Assembly: GCA_964406035.1 (NCBI GenBank)
Contig: CAYOQB010000003.1
Span: forward strand, 34,879 to 98,878
DNA length: 64,000 bases
Reading direction: 5' to 3'
DNA from: JAIEPW01 sp964406035
GTDB lineage: Bacteria; Acidobacteriota; Terriglobia; Bryobacterales; Bryobacteraceae
The notes below the pieces were generated by a model. That model did no database searches, was not told the DNA's origin, and saw only the letters and a list, made by a program, of their open reading frames with translations. Positions 7,935 to 17,128 of this stretch are shown here, piece after piece. The position numbers were made by a program, and so were the translations under genes. Every line of letters begins with the position of its first letter. Positions within the stretch are counted from its first letter, which is position 1.

Positions 7935-10898
7935 ATGAGTAAAATCCGGATCAACGAGCTGGCGCGGGAGCTGGAAGTAAAGCCGAACCGCATTCTCGAG
8001 CTTCTGCCAGAGCTCGGCATCAGCGACAAGAAAACGCATTCGAGTTCACTAGACGACGACGTCGCCGACATGATCCGGCGTCATGTGAGCGGTGCGCCTC
8101 ATGAGCGGGAGCAGCACGGCTACGATCACGACAGCGGCTCCAACGGAAGCGGTCCGGATACGCACGCCGCGGTAGCGGAGCCGGAAGTCGAGCAGCCGCG
8201 CGGAGTTGCGGAAGCGCCGCGAGCCGTGGAAGCGGTTCCGGCGGAAGCGCAAGAGCCCGAACCAGCCGTCCGGCAGCCGGCTCCGGAAGCAGTGGTGGAA
8301 ACCGCGCCGGTCCGGCCGGCCGCGCCGCTGCGTCCCCCGCTGGCGTCCGGAACACATGCGGCAACGCCGCCTCGCGAAATCCCCTCCATGCCGGTAACGC
8401 CGCGCGAGCCGCAGCCGAGACCGGAAGCGGCCACACTGCGTCCGCCGGTTGCTCCCCGGCCGCAGGGAATCCCGGCGCGTCCGGTGCCGTCGGCGCCGGC
8501 GACTCGTCCGGGCCAGATCTTATCGGGACCGCGGCAGCCGCTGCCGCCGGAGGCGGGCGAGATGACGCGTCCCGCCGCGCCGGGACCGGCGATGCCGAGA
8601 CAGGTTCCAAGCATTCCCACGCCGCCGCGGCAAGCTCCGGCGCGTCCGGCGGCTCCGCCGCCGCAGGCAGCGCCGCCGGCACAACCCGGCGCTCCGCAAC
8701 CGCCGCCGCAACGTCCCGCGGGGTTGGCGGGACAACCCGCCGCTCGTCCGGTGGTGCCGCCGCGTCCCGACATGGTGGCGCGATTGAACAAGACCGGTCC
8801 GGGCGCGCCGCAGGCTTTGCGGCCTCCCATGCCTGGCCGGCCCACCAGCACGCCGCGGCCGGGACAGCCGATTTACACCGGTCCGGTGCGTCCGGGCCAG
8901 CCGTTGCGTCCCGGAACCCCCGGCGCGCCGGGTCCGGGCGGACGCCCGCAGCGGCCCCGCACGATGCATCCGACATCGGGAGGCGGTCTCCGGCCGGAAA
9001 TGCCCGCGCCGATGCCCACCGATCCTCAGCGCCGGCTGCAAACCAAGCCCGGCGCTCGCGATGCCGGACGGCGACGCGAGGAGGAAGAGCGCAGCCTGCG
9101 TCCGGAGCGGCGGCGCAATGAGCCCGCGGCCCCGCCGCCGATCGACCGCGAAATTACGATTTCCGAAGGCATCACGGTCAAGGAACTAGCCGACAAGCTG
9201 GGCGTGAAGGCCAACCTGGTGATCAAGAAACTGGTGGAGAAGAAGATTTTCGCCACCATCAACCAGAGCCTGGATGTGAAGCTGGCCGAGGAGATGTCGC
9301 GAGCCTTCGGGGCCTCCACCAACAAGATCAGCTACGAAGAAGAATCGACGCACGACATCCAGCAGACGGAAGTGGAAGTGGACCGTGTCCGGCGCGCCCC
9401 GGTGGTGACCATCATGGGCCACGTCGATCACGGCAAGACATCACTGCTGGACGCCATCCGTTCGGCGAATGTCGCCGCCAAGGAAGCCGGCGGCATCACC
9501 CAGCATATCGGCGCGTATCACGTGGTGAAGAACGATCGCAAGATCGTGTTCATCGACACTCCGGGCCACGAGGCGTTCACGCGCATGCGAGCCCGCGGCG
9601 CCAAGGTCACCGACATCGTCATCCTGGTGGTGGCGGCGGACGACGGCGTGATGCCCCAGACGCTCGAGGCGATCGACCACGCCAAGGCGGCCAAGGTTCC
9701 CATCATTGTCGCCATCAACAAGATCGACAAGGCCGACGCGATGCCGGAGCGCATCAAGCAGCAACTGGCGGATCGCGGATTGCTCTCCGAGGATTGGGGC
9801 GGCGATACGGTTATGGTCCCGGTGTCGGCCAAGGCGCGCACCAACCTGGATCTGCTGCTGGAGATGATTCTGCTGGTGGCCGATCTGCAGGACCTGAAGG
9901 CGAATCCGGCGCGTCCCGGAATGGGCAACGTGCTCGAAGCCAAGCTGGACAAGGGACGCGGCCCGGTGGCCACCGTCCTGGTTCAGAACGGCACCATGCG
10001 CGTGGGCGATTACTTCATCTGCGGCAGCGTGTTCGGCAAGGTTCGCGCGATGTTCAACGACTGGGGCGAACCGGTGAAGGAAGCCGAGCCGTCGACGCCG
10101 GTGGAGGTGCTCGGACTGGAAGCTCTGCCGGAGGTCGGCGACACGTTCCAGGTGGTGACGGATACCGCCAAGGCCAAGCAGATCGTGATGTACCGCGAGA
10201 CGAAGGCCCGCGAAGTGGCGATGGCCAAGACCCGGATCACGCTCGATCAGCTCCATTCGCAACTGCGCGAGGGCGAGCAGAAAGAGCTGAACATCATCGT
10301 CAAGACGGATGTGGGCGGCACCGCGGAAGTGCTGTCGGACACGCTGCAGAAGCTGTCGAACGAGAAGGTGAAGATCCGCGTGATCCACTCCGGCGTGGGC
10401 GCGATCACGGAGACGGACATCCTGCTGGCCTCGGCGTCGGAGGCGATCATCATCGGCTTCAACGTGCGTCCGGAGCGGAACGCGGCCGCGCTGGCGGAGC
10501 AGGAAAAGGTGGACGTCCGCCTGCACACCATCATTTACAACCTGACGGACGAGATCAAGAAGGCCATGACCGGCCTGCTGGAGCCCGTTTACAAGGAAGC
10601 TTACAAGGGCCGCGCGGAAGTGCGCGAGACCTTCCGCATCACCAAGGTGGGCAACGTGGCCGGCTGCATGGTGCTGGACGGCGTGATCACCCGCGACAGC
10701 GAAGTGCGCGTGCTGCGCGACAACGTGGTGGTCCATACCGGGCGCATCGAGTCGCTGAAGCGGTTCAAGAACGACGCCAGCGAAGTGAAGTCCGGCTTTG
10801 AGTGCGGCATCACCATCGCGAACTACAGCGACGTGAAGCCCGGCGACATCTTCGAGTGCTTCGTCACCGAGAAGGTGGCGCAGGAAGCGTTCGTCTAA
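7935..10898 (+). CDS. infB: Translation initiation factor IF-2
   Basis: IF-2 (987 residues) is the GTPase that places initiator tRNA on the ribosome. It begins with an IF2_N helix bundle (MSKIRINELARELEVKPNRI). A very long Pro/Ala/Arg-rich low-complexity linker follows (~60-395), then a second IF2_N-like bundle (VKELADKLGVKANLVIKKL, ~410-460), the G domain with P-loop GHVDHGKTS from residue 495, DTPGHEAF, and NKID near 593, and domains II-IV to the end. The 121-bp gap after nusA holds no gene; the ylxR and L7Ae-type genes often found there are absent. A strong AAAGGAGGG lies at 7899-7907, but 27 nt before the ATG. The convergent ADOP gene ends only 12 bp downstream with no terminator visible. 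Confidence 0.97.
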   Translation: MSKIRINELARELEVKPNRILELLPELGISDKKTHSSSLDDDVADMIRRHVSGAPHEREQHGYDHDSGSNGSGPDTHAAVAEPEVEQPRGVAEAPRAVEAVPAEAQEPEPAVRQPAPEAVVETAPVRPAAPLRPPLASGTHAATPPREIPSMPVTPREPQPRPEAATLRPPVAPRPQGIPARPVPSAPATRPGQILSGPRQPLPPEAGEMTRPAAPGPAMPRQVPSIPTPPRQAPARPAAPPPQAAPPAQPGAPQPPPQRPAGLAGQPAARPVVPPRPDMVARLNKTGPGAPQALRPPMPGRPTSTPRPGQPIYTGPVRPGQPLRPGTPGAPGPGGRPQRPRTMHPTSGGGLRPEMPAPMPTDPQRRLQTKPGARDAGRRREEEERSLRPERRRNEPAAPPPIDREITISEGITVKELADKLGVKANLVIKKLVEKKIFATINQSLDVKLAEEMSRAFGASTNKISYEEESTHDIQQTEVEVDRVRRAPVVTIMGHVDHGKTSLLDAIRSANVAAKEAGGITQHIGAYHVVKNDRKIVFIDTPGHEAFTRMRARGAKVTDIVILVVAADDGVMPQTLEAIDHAKAAKVPIIVAINKIDKADAMPERIKQQLADRGLLSEDWGGDTVMVPVSAKARTNLDLLLEMILLVADLQDLKANPARPGMGNVLEAKLDKGRGPVATVLVQNGTMRVGDYFICGSVFGKVRAMFNDWGEPVKEAEPSTPVEVLGLEALPEVGDTFQVVTDTAKAKQIVMYRETKAREVAMAKTRITLDQLHSQLREGEQKELNIIVKTDVGGTAEVLSDTLQKLSNEKVKIRVIHSGVGAITETDILLASASEAIIIGFNVRPERNAAALAEQEKVDVRLHTIIYNLTDEIKKAMTGLLEPVYKEAYKGRAEVRETFRITKVGNVAGCMVLDGVITRDSEVRVLRDNVVVHTGRIESLKRFKNDASEVKSGFECGITIANYSDVKPGDIFECFVTEKVAQEAFV

Positions 10899-10910
10899 CC
10901 GGATCGAGGG

Positions 10911-13343
10911 TTACTCAGCGCGAATGGTGTCCGCGGGATTCAACCGCGCCACGCGCAACGCCGGGGCCATGGTCCCGAACACGGTGAGCAGCGCAACACT
11001 CAGGGAAACCGCGGCTAGCGTCAGCGGATCTTCCGAACGAACACCCCACAGGAAGGATTTGATGAGTCCGCCCATCGCCAGCGCGGCGAGCACGCCGAAG
11101 GCGGCCCCCACGCCCACCCACGCGATGGCGGGACGGACCGCCGCGCCGATTGCGTCACCAGTGCTCGCGCCAAGCGCCATGCGGATGCCGAGCTCGCGTT
11201 TGCGGGACGTCACCAGATTCGCGGTCATGCCGTAGATTCCGAGGGCCGTCAGCAGCGCCGCCAGAGCGGCCAGCGCGCCCAGCAGGATGCTCAGCAGTCG
11301 TTCCAGCCGCAGCGTCCCGGCCTTGATCTCATCCAGACGCTGGAACTTGGCTACCGGAAGCAGCGGGTCCACCTGTTCCATGGCGGATCGAACTTTCTCG
11401 GCCATTTGGGCTTGTGGCATGGCTCCGCGAACCACCCAATTGGGCGAGAACCAACCGTGCACCAGGTTCAGGAAATCGGCCGGCGCCTGCGTCACGGGAA
11501 TGTAGAGCGACGGAACCGGCGCGAGCGGTCCCAGGTTGCCCCAGCCGGGACGCTGCTGGACATCGCCGACGACGCCGATCACCTGCGCGCGGAGGTCGCG
11601 ACCCAACTGCACCATCTGTCCCAGCGGCTCGGCGTCCTTGAGATACGCCTGGCGGAAGGCCTCATTGATCACGGCGACCGGCGCGGTATCGGCGCGATCG
11701 GCATCGGAGATCCAGCGGCCGGCGCGCAGCGGGATGCGCAGCGCGTCGAGCAGGCCCGGCGAGGCGTAGGTCAGGTTGGTGAGTCCCGGACGCCCGCTTT
11801 CGGCGTCCTTCAACTGCCGCAGCGGCATGTTCAGACCGCGCTCGAAGGGAAGGCTGAGTGTGACCGCGGCGGCTTCCACTCCGGGCGAATTCGCCAGGTT
11901 GATGAGGGTGCGATCCACCAGCTTGCGCACGTCCGCGGCGTCGGCGTAGCGGGCATCCTGCAGCGAGAAGCGCGCGGTGAGAACGTTGCGCGAATCGAAG
12001 CCGGGGTCGAGCGTCCAGAGGTGATGGAAGGAGCGGATCAGGAGTCCCGCGCCGGCGAGCAGCGTCACGGTGAGCGCGGCCTGCAGCGCCAGCATCGCCC
12101 CCATGGAAAAGAATCGCTGTGCGCCGGCGATGCTGCGCCCGCCACCGGCCGGGCGGAGCTCGGCGCGGCGGGCTTGCAGAGCGGGCAGGGTGCCGAACAC
12201 CGCCGCGGCGAGGGTGGCCAGCAGGCTGGCGCCGGCCAGCGTGGTCAGGTCTAGCGTCGCGGTTTCCACGAACGGGAACAGATCCCCGGCCAGTGCTTGC
12301 AAGCCGCGCAGGGCAGCCGCCCCAATCGCGACCGCAGCCGCGCCGCCCAGCAGGGCGAGCAGCAGGCTCTCCGCCAGCAATTGCCGCACGATCGCCGCCG
12401 GGCTCGCGCCCAGGGCCAGTCGCGTGGCGATCTCGCCCGTGCGCCGCGAGGTCCGCTCCAGCACCAAGCCGCTGACATTCACACATCCCAACAAAAGCAG
12501 GACGCCCACCGCGGCCCACAGCAGTGTCACGGGCTTGCGCATTTGGGAGGTCATGCCCTGCCGCAAGGGGATCAAGCCGAGGCGCGCTTCGGAATTGGCC
12601 GGCAACGAGCGGGCGCGGATCAGATCGGCGGTAAGCCCGCCCAGTTGTCCTTCGGCTTGCGCCAGGGTCGCGCCCGGCTTCAGGCGTCCGACAATGGCAT
12701 AGTTGGTCCCGCTGCCTTCGCCTTTGGTGCTGGGCTTCAGGGGGGTCCAGAGGTCGGCGAGCGTGCTGGACCGGAAGCCGGCGGGCATCACGCCAATGAC
12801 GGTGTAAGGCTCGCCGCGAAGCAACACGGCCCTGCCGATCACGCCGGGATCGCTGGCGAGCGTGGTTTGCCACAGGCGATGGCTCAAGATGGCGGCGCGT
12901 GGACCTCCTTCACGGTCCTCGGAGGCATCGAACTCGCGGCCCAGCACGGGGGCAACTCCGAGAACACGGAAGAAGCCCGCCGAGACGCGCTGCTGTTGCA
13001 CGTATCCAGGCGTCCTGCCGGCGGTGTAATTCACGCCGGTGGTCCAATCGGAGAAGACGGCGGCATCCAGGGCGGTGGCGCCGTCGCGGATCGCCTCCCA
13101 CGAGCGGCCGTCCTGCGATTGCTGCTGTCCGTCCGCGCCGCGGGCGCGGAAACTGGTTACCACCTGAAACAGGCGGTCCGGCTCCGGATAGGGCAGCGGG
13201 CGCAGGAACATGGCGCTGCCGACCGACAGGATGGCCGTGTTTGCGCCCAGGCACAGTCCCAGAATGGCGATCGCGAAGAACGCGTATCCCGTCGAATTCC
13301 AGAGCAGCCGCGCCGCGTATCGCAGGTCCCGCCAGATGTTCAT
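10911..13343 (-). CDS. ADOP-type ABC transporter permease (MacB_PCD/FtsX), copy 1
   Basis: The protein (810 residues) is a tandem-duplicated permease: a first helix at ~20-42 after the DLRYAARLL start, a periplasmic MacB_PCD-like domain, an FtsX three-helix block (~275-395), then a second helix, second periplasmic domain and second FtsX block to the C-terminal RLNPADTIRAE. This layout is the acidobacterial duplicated orphan permease family. No ATP-binding subunit is adjacent, hence orphan. Substrate is unknown; MacB/LolCE relatives move lipoproteins, peptides or drugs using a mechanotransmission mechanism. The gene lies 64 bp after a CHRD/PEP-CTERM gene on the same strand and the two interrupt the infB-ylxP-rbfA order. 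AGGGAAA lies about 9 nt before the ATG. Confidence 0.9.
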   Translation of the reverse strand: MNIWRDLRYAARLLWNSTGYAFFAIAILGLCLGANTAILSVGSAMFLRPLPYPEPDRLFQVVTSFRARGADGQQQSQDGRSWEAIRDGATALDAAVFSDWTTGVNYTAGRTPGYVQQQRVSAGFFRVLGVAPVLGREFDASEDREGGPRAAILSHRLWQTTLASDPGVIGRAVLLRGEPYTVIGVMPAGFRSSTLADLWTPLKPSTKGEGSGTNYAIVGRLKPGATLAQAEGQLGGLTADLIRARSLPANSEARLGLIPLRQGMTSQMRKPVTLLWAAVGVLLLLGCVNVSGLVLERTSRRTGEIATRLALGASPAAIVRQLLAESLLLALLGGAAAVAIGAAALRGLQALAGDLFPFVETATLDLTTLAGASLLATLAAAVFGTLPALQARRAELRPAGGGRSIAGAQRFFSMGAMLALQAALTVTLLAGAGLLIRSFHHLWTLDPGFDSRNVLTARFSLQDARYADAADVRKLVDRTLINLANSPGVEAAAVTLSLPFERGLNMPLRQLKDAESGRPGLTNLTYASPGLLDALRIPLRAGRWISDADRADTAPVAVINEAFRQAYLKDAEPLGQMVQLGRDLRAQVIGVVGDVQQRPGWGNLGPLAPVPSLYIPVTQAPADFLNLVHGWFSPNWVVRGAMPQAQMAEKVRSAMEQVDPLLPVAKFQRLDEIKAGTLRLERLLSILLGALAALAALLTALGIYGMTANLVTSRKRELGIRMALGASTGDAIGAAVRPAIAWVGVGAAFGVLAALAMGGLIKSFLWGVRSEDPLTLAAVSLSVALLTVFGTMAPALRVARLNPADTIRAE

Positions 13344-13407
13344 CGCCGATTTCCCTGTTGCTGATACGAGGCAAATCGGCGATGGTTCCCCGGCCGGGGC
13401 GGAAAAG

Positions 13408-13989
13408 TTAGCGTGCGGCCAGACGCCGGCGCGCGATCAGCGCCGCGAGCCCGGCAGCCGCCAGCGCGATCGTGGACGGCTCCGGCACGGGGGCGATATC
13501 GCCCCGGATCTCGCCGCCCGGGAAGGTCTCGGTGTGGATGTTGAAGTAGGACCTGCCCTGGTTGGCGTCCATCGCCGCGCGCAAGGCTTGGAAGGCGCTG
13601 GCCACGGTTCCGCCGTTGGCCGTCACAAACGCGGCGCGGAACGGGTTGACCACATCCAGGTCCCAGGAGTTCATGTAAGACCCGGAGACCGGACGCGGGC
13701 TGTCGGCGAGCCAGAGGTCGATGGCGATGCCCGCGTTGCCCGGCGGGGTGGCGACGCAGCAATGAATGTGCGCCATGGTGGAGATGGAGGTCAGGCCGCT
13801 CCAGTTCATCATCACGGAAAGGATGTTGGTGTCCGTGTCATAGCGGATTTCGCCGAAGCCGGTGGCAGGCGTATTCACAGGTGGAATTTCCTGGCCTCCG
13901 GTCAGTGTAGCGGCCCACAGAATGGTTGCGGCGTTTCCCGCGACCACGCTGGAGCAGAGCAAAAGCGCGACTCCCAGAGTGCGTTTCAA
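13408..13989 (-). CDS. CHRD-domain protein with PEP-CTERM sorting signal
   Basis: The 193-residue protein has a signal peptide (MKRTLGVALLLCSSVVAGNA), a CHRD domain of ~120 residues (ATLTGGQEIPPVNTPATG at the start, MAHIHCC and FNIHTETFPGGEIRGDI at the end) and a C-terminal PEP-CTERM tripartite tail: VPEP motif, hydrophobic helix, then basic IARRRLAAR. PEP-CTERM tails are recognised by an exosortase (EpsH type) encoded elsewhere and send proteins to the cell surface or matrix. CHRD domains are found in chordin and in bacterial secreted proteins of poorly known function. The start is TTG with a strong GGAGG 7 nt upstream. It probably forms an operon with the ADOP permease downstream. Confidence 0.88.
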   Translation of the reverse strand: MKRTLGVALLLCSSVVAGNAATILWAATLTGGQEIPPVNTPATGFGEIRYDTDTNILSVMMNWSGLTSISTMAHIHCCVATPPGNAGIAIDLWLADSPRPVSGSYMNSWDLDVVNPFRAAFVTANGGTVASAFQALRAAMDANQGRSYFNIHTETFPGGEIRGDIAPVPEPSTIALAAAGLAALIARRRLAAR

Positions 13990-14135
13990 GGTCGTTCCTC
14001 CGATTCGCTGGAGCCCGGTTCGAGCAGGCTAGCCCCAACGTTAACCCGGCCGGGCCATCGTTTCAATCCCCGCGGACGCACGGCGGTATGCTGGCGCACA
14101 CTGGCTCGAGTTGGCGCGTTAGAATCAGACCGGAC

Positions 14136-14423
14136 ATGCCCGCCGTCGGCGTTCTGATTCTTGAAATCCACGTGGAAGACGCCCACTCGCTGAAGGATAA
14201 GCGCAGTGTCGTCAAGGGGTTGAAGGACCGGCTGCGGGTCAGGTTCAACGTCAGCGTGGCGGAGATCGACGGCCACGACACCTGGCAGCGCAGCGTGATC
14301 GCCGTGGCCGCGGTGTCCAAGGACAAAGCCTTCGCCGAGCAGGTGTTGCAGAGCGCCGAACGCGAAGCCGCCCATTTCCTGGGCGGCATGCTGACGGGCA
14401 CATCCTTGGAGTGGCTGGGTTAA
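14136..14423 (+). CDS. ylxP: DUF503 family protein (YlxP-like)
   Basis: This 95-residue protein matches the DUF503/YlxP family: a hydrophobic strand VGVLILEIHVEDAHSLKDKR, the helix VVKGLKDRLRVRFNVSVAEID, then a WQRSVIAVAAVS strand and a C-terminal helix. The family is small, probably ferredoxin-like in fold, and has no settled function, but it is usually encoded between infB and rbfA. Here it lies 3.2 kb after infB, alone on its strand. A longer frame starting at 13926 would overlap the CHRD gene start; the ATG at 14136 fits the family N-terminus. A TAGAAT box at 14120-14125 could be a -10 giving an almost leaderless message (weak). Its 3' end overlaps the convergent ADOP gene by 4 bp. Confidence 0.88.
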   Translation: MPAVGVLILEIHVEDAHSLKDKRSVVKGLKDRLRVRFNVSVAEIDGHDTWQRSVIAVAAVSKDKAFAEQVLQSAEREAAHFLGGMLTGTSLEWLG

Positions 14424-16729
14424 TCCTTGCGCAGCGCGGCGATGGGGTCGGTGCGCGAGGCCAGGCGCGCCGGCCACCAGATGGCCAACAGACCGGCGGC
14501 GGCGAACAAGGCGCAGGCGGCGGCAAGCGAAGGCGCGTCGAACGCCTTTACTCCGAAGAGCTGGCTTTGCATGGCGCGGCCGATCAGCAGAGCGCCGCCC
14601 GCTCCCGCGGCGACTCCCAGCGCGAGCACGCGCGCACCCTGCGTCAGGAACAGCCGCGTGACATCGCCGCCGGAAGCGCCCACCGCGATGCGGACGGCGA
14701 CTTCATGCTCGCGCTGCCGCACTGTGTAGGCGATCACGCCCGCCAGACCGAGCATCGACAGCACCGCCGAGAACCCGGCGAATCCGCTTAACACAGAGGC
14801 CAGGAAGCGCGGCCGCAGCGTCTGCCGGTCCACCATCTCGCCCAGCGCCTGCATGTCGCTGAGCGCAATCCCCGGATCGAGGGCCGTGAACGTTTCCCGC
14901 AGCATCGCCTCCATGCGGGCGCTGTGCTGCATCCGGAAAAAGAAAGTGGCGAATCGCGAGGGATTCTGCGTCAGGCACAGGTACACGTCAGCCAGCTTCA
15001 CATCCCCCGGCGTCTGCCGCACATCGCCGGCGACCCCGGCAACGTTGTACCACTGGTCCTGGATGCGGATGCGCCGGCCGCTGACCGCGCCGCCGTCGGG
15101 CCACAGCGAGCGGGCGAGCGTCTGCGAGACGACGACCACCGGCGGCGTGCCGGGCCGGTCGCCCGCGTGGAACTCGCGACCCTCGCGCAGGGGGATCGCC
15201 AGCGTATTGAAGTATCCGGGCGAAACGGCGATCGCGGCGGCGGCCTGCTCCGCGGTCTCCGACGCCACCGGAATCTCCTGCGGCTGCTGCAGCGGCCAGA
15301 AGTTGGACATCGCCACTGATTCCAGCCCCTTTGCCCGGAGGTTTTCGATCGCCCGTGCGTAGAGCGCGTTTCTTGACGCCGGATCGGGATAGGATGCCTG
15401 GCGCAGAGTCAGGCGGTAGGTCACGATGGGGCCGGCTTCAAAGCCCATGGGGACGGCGAGAATGCCCGAGACGCTACGCAGCATCATGGTTCCGGCGGTC
15501 AGCAGCGCCACGGAGGCGGCAACTTCGATGGCGATCCAGCCGAACATCGCGCGCCGGCCGCCTCGGCCGCCCGCCTGGATCGCGCCGGCCAGCGTGGCAT
15601 TACGAGCGAGCAGGTAGGGCCCGGTCGCGAACAGGATCGCGGCCGTGAACGCAAAGGCCAGGGTCAGGCCCACCGCGCCCGCATCGAGCTCCATGCGGCT
15701 TAGCCCGCCCGGAACACGGCGTCCGAGGTACTGCTCAGCGAAAGGTGCGATCACGCCCAGGAAGAGCCAGCACAGGCCCAAGCCCACGAAGGTTGCCGCC
15801 GCGCTCAGGGCGATACCCTCCGCCAGCAGCATGCGCAGAATGGCGCCTGAGGTCGCGCCCAGGGCCTCCCGCACCGCGATCTCCTTCATCCGCGCGCGCC
15901 AGCGAACCAGCAGCAGGAAGGAGGCGTTGGCGCAGGCGATCAGCAGCAGCAGGCCGGTGGCAATGGCAACCGTGGTCAGCACCGGCTTCAACTGCTCCAC
16001 GTAGGCGGCCTGCACCTGCACCAGGCTCGCGCCCTTGACGCCGGTGATCTCCTCAACGCGCCGCGCGGCGGCTTCCGGCGAGACGCCGGGGCGCAGCCGC
16101 GCCATGTAGGGAGGATTCGGCGTTCGCAGCGGCGCAAACACGTCGGTATAAGGATTCAGGTGCCAGAAGTCGGCCCGGACCACGCCGGCAATCGTGTACT
16201 TCTCCGCCTCATCCGGGCGATCGCTGGAGTAAGCATCGAAGGACCGGCCGATGACATTGGGATCGCCGGCGAAGCGGGAACGCCAGTACCCCTCGCTGAT
16301 CAGCACCGCCTGCGGCGCACCCTTGCGGAAATCCTCCGGACCCAGCGATCGCCCGAGTTGAACCGAGACGCCCAGCGCGTCCAGGAACCCCTGGGTCACC
16401 CAGGCCCCCTGCTTGCCCTCGGTGCTGCCGTTGCTGGTGACATAGAACATGTCCAGATCCCAGGTGATGGCGTGCTCGTACAGGTCGGACATTCCGCTCC
16501 AGTCGAGCTTCTCCAGGCCGCGAAGGAAGGGCTGCCCTTCGGCTGTGTAGCGAATCTGATACAGGCGGTCCGATTCCGGATAGGGCAGCGGCTTCAACAG
16601 ATAGGCGGACGACAACGCCAGCACGATGAGGTTGGCGGCCACCCCCAGTCCCAAAGTGGCGACGATGGTCAGGCTGAATCCCGGACTGCGGGTCAGTGTT
16701 CTCCAGGCGGTTTGGACGGCGCTGAGCAT
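14420..16729 (-). CDS. ADOP-type ABC transporter permease, copy 2
   Basis: The 769-residue protein has the ADOP layout: AWRTLTRSPGFSLTIVATLG first helix, MacB_PCD-like periplasmic domain, FtsX block (around KEIAVREALGATSGAI), a second half with its own helix and FtsX block (HEVAVRIAVGASGGDV) and the C-terminal RTDPIAALRKD. A frame extension to 16771 begins with TTG and only adds an atypical leader, so the ATG at 16729 is preferred because family members start just before the W/LRxLxxSPGF motif. It is antisense to, and lies between, ylxP and rbfA. Only 44 bp separate its start from that of rbfA. Confidence 0.9.
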   Translation of the reverse strand: MLSAVQTAWRTLTRSPGFSLTIVATLGLGVAANLIVLALSSAYLLKPLPYPESDRLYQIRYTAEGQPFLRGLEKLDWSGMSDLYEHAITWDLDMFYVTSNGSTEGKQGAWVTQGFLDALGVSVQLGRSLGPEDFRKGAPQAVLISEGYWRSRFAGDPNVIGRSFDAYSSDRPDEAEKYTIAGVVRADFWHLNPYTDVFAPLRTPNPPYMARLRPGVSPEAAARRVEEITGVKGASLVQVQAAYVEQLKPVLTTVAIATGLLLLIACANASFLLLVRWRARMKEIAVREALGATSGAILRMLLAEGIALSAAATFVGLGLCWLFLGVIAPFAEQYLGRRVPGGLSRMELDAGAVGLTLAFAFTAAILFATGPYLLARNATLAGAIQAGGRGGRRAMFGWIAIEVAASVALLTAGTMMLRSVSGILAVPMGFEAGPIVTYRLTLRQASYPDPASRNALYARAIENLRAKGLESVAMSNFWPLQQPQEIPVASETAEQAAAAIAVSPGYFNTLAIPLREGREFHAGDRPGTPPVVVVSQTLARSLWPDGGAVSGRRIRIQDQWYNVAGVAGDVRQTPGDVKLADVYLCLTQNPSRFATFFFRMQHSARMEAMLRETFTALDPGIALSDMQALGEMVDRQTLRPRFLASVLSGFAGFSAVLSMLGLAGVIAYTVRQREHEVAVRIAVGASGGDVTRLFLTQGARVLALGVAAGAGGALLIGRAMQSQLFGVKAFDAPSLAAACALFAAAGLLAIWWPARLASRTDPIAALRKD

Positions 16730-16773
16730 GGCTGGTTGGACGGTTCTCCACCGAGAGCGGTAGCATAACAAAC

Positions 16774-17127
16774 GTGGAAGGACATCGCGCCGAACGGGTC
16801 TCGGAAGCTCTGCGGAGCGAATTGGAGGAGCTGATCTGCTATGAACTGCAGGACCCGCGAGTCCGGGTGGCGGCGGTGACGGAGGTTCAGCTCGCGCCGG
16901 ACATGAAGCGGGCCATGGTGCGGCTGTCGCTGGAAGGTGATCCGGCGAACCGGACCGCCACCATCGAAGCCCTGGAGCACGCCAAGGCCTTTCTGCGGCA
17001 TCAGTTGGCGGAGCGGGTGGAGATGTTCCGCATCCCCGACCTGTATTTCGAAGGCGACATGGGCGATTCGCTGTCCGGACGGGTGCCGCAGTTGTTGAAG
17101 CGGATTAAGAAGGGCCGGGCGAAGTAG
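16774..17127 (+). CDS. rbfA: Ribosome-binding factor A
   Basis: RbfA (117 residues) binds immature 30S subunits and helps 16S rRNA 5'-end maturation and cold adaptation. It is recognised by HRAERVSEALRSELEELI at the N-terminus, the LQDPRV segment, LEHAKAFLRHQLAERV and the KH-like C-terminus ending with GDSLSGRVPQLLKRIKKG. The start is GTG, with only a weak GAGAG upstream. The gene normally follows infB and ylxP. Here its upstream neighbour is an ADOP gene on the other strand, so it needs its own promoter, for which no convincing -35/-10 pair was found in the 44-bp gap. Confidence 0.94.
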   Translation: MEGHRAERVSEALRSELEELICYELQDPRVRVAAVTEVQLAPDMKRAMVRLSLEGDPANRTATIEALEHAKAFLRHQLAERVEMFRIPDLYFEGDMGDSLSGRVPQLLKRIKKGRAK

Positions 17128-17128
17128 C

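Noticed and set aside
9441..10736. Minus-strand open frame opposite infB
   Set aside because: The infB frame has all GTPase motifs; the opposite frame is His/Arg-rich without a domain.
16730..16773. Promoter for rbfA in the 44-bp gap (TTGGAC at 16736)
   Set aside because: No -10 box at proper spacing could be matched, so it is not listed.
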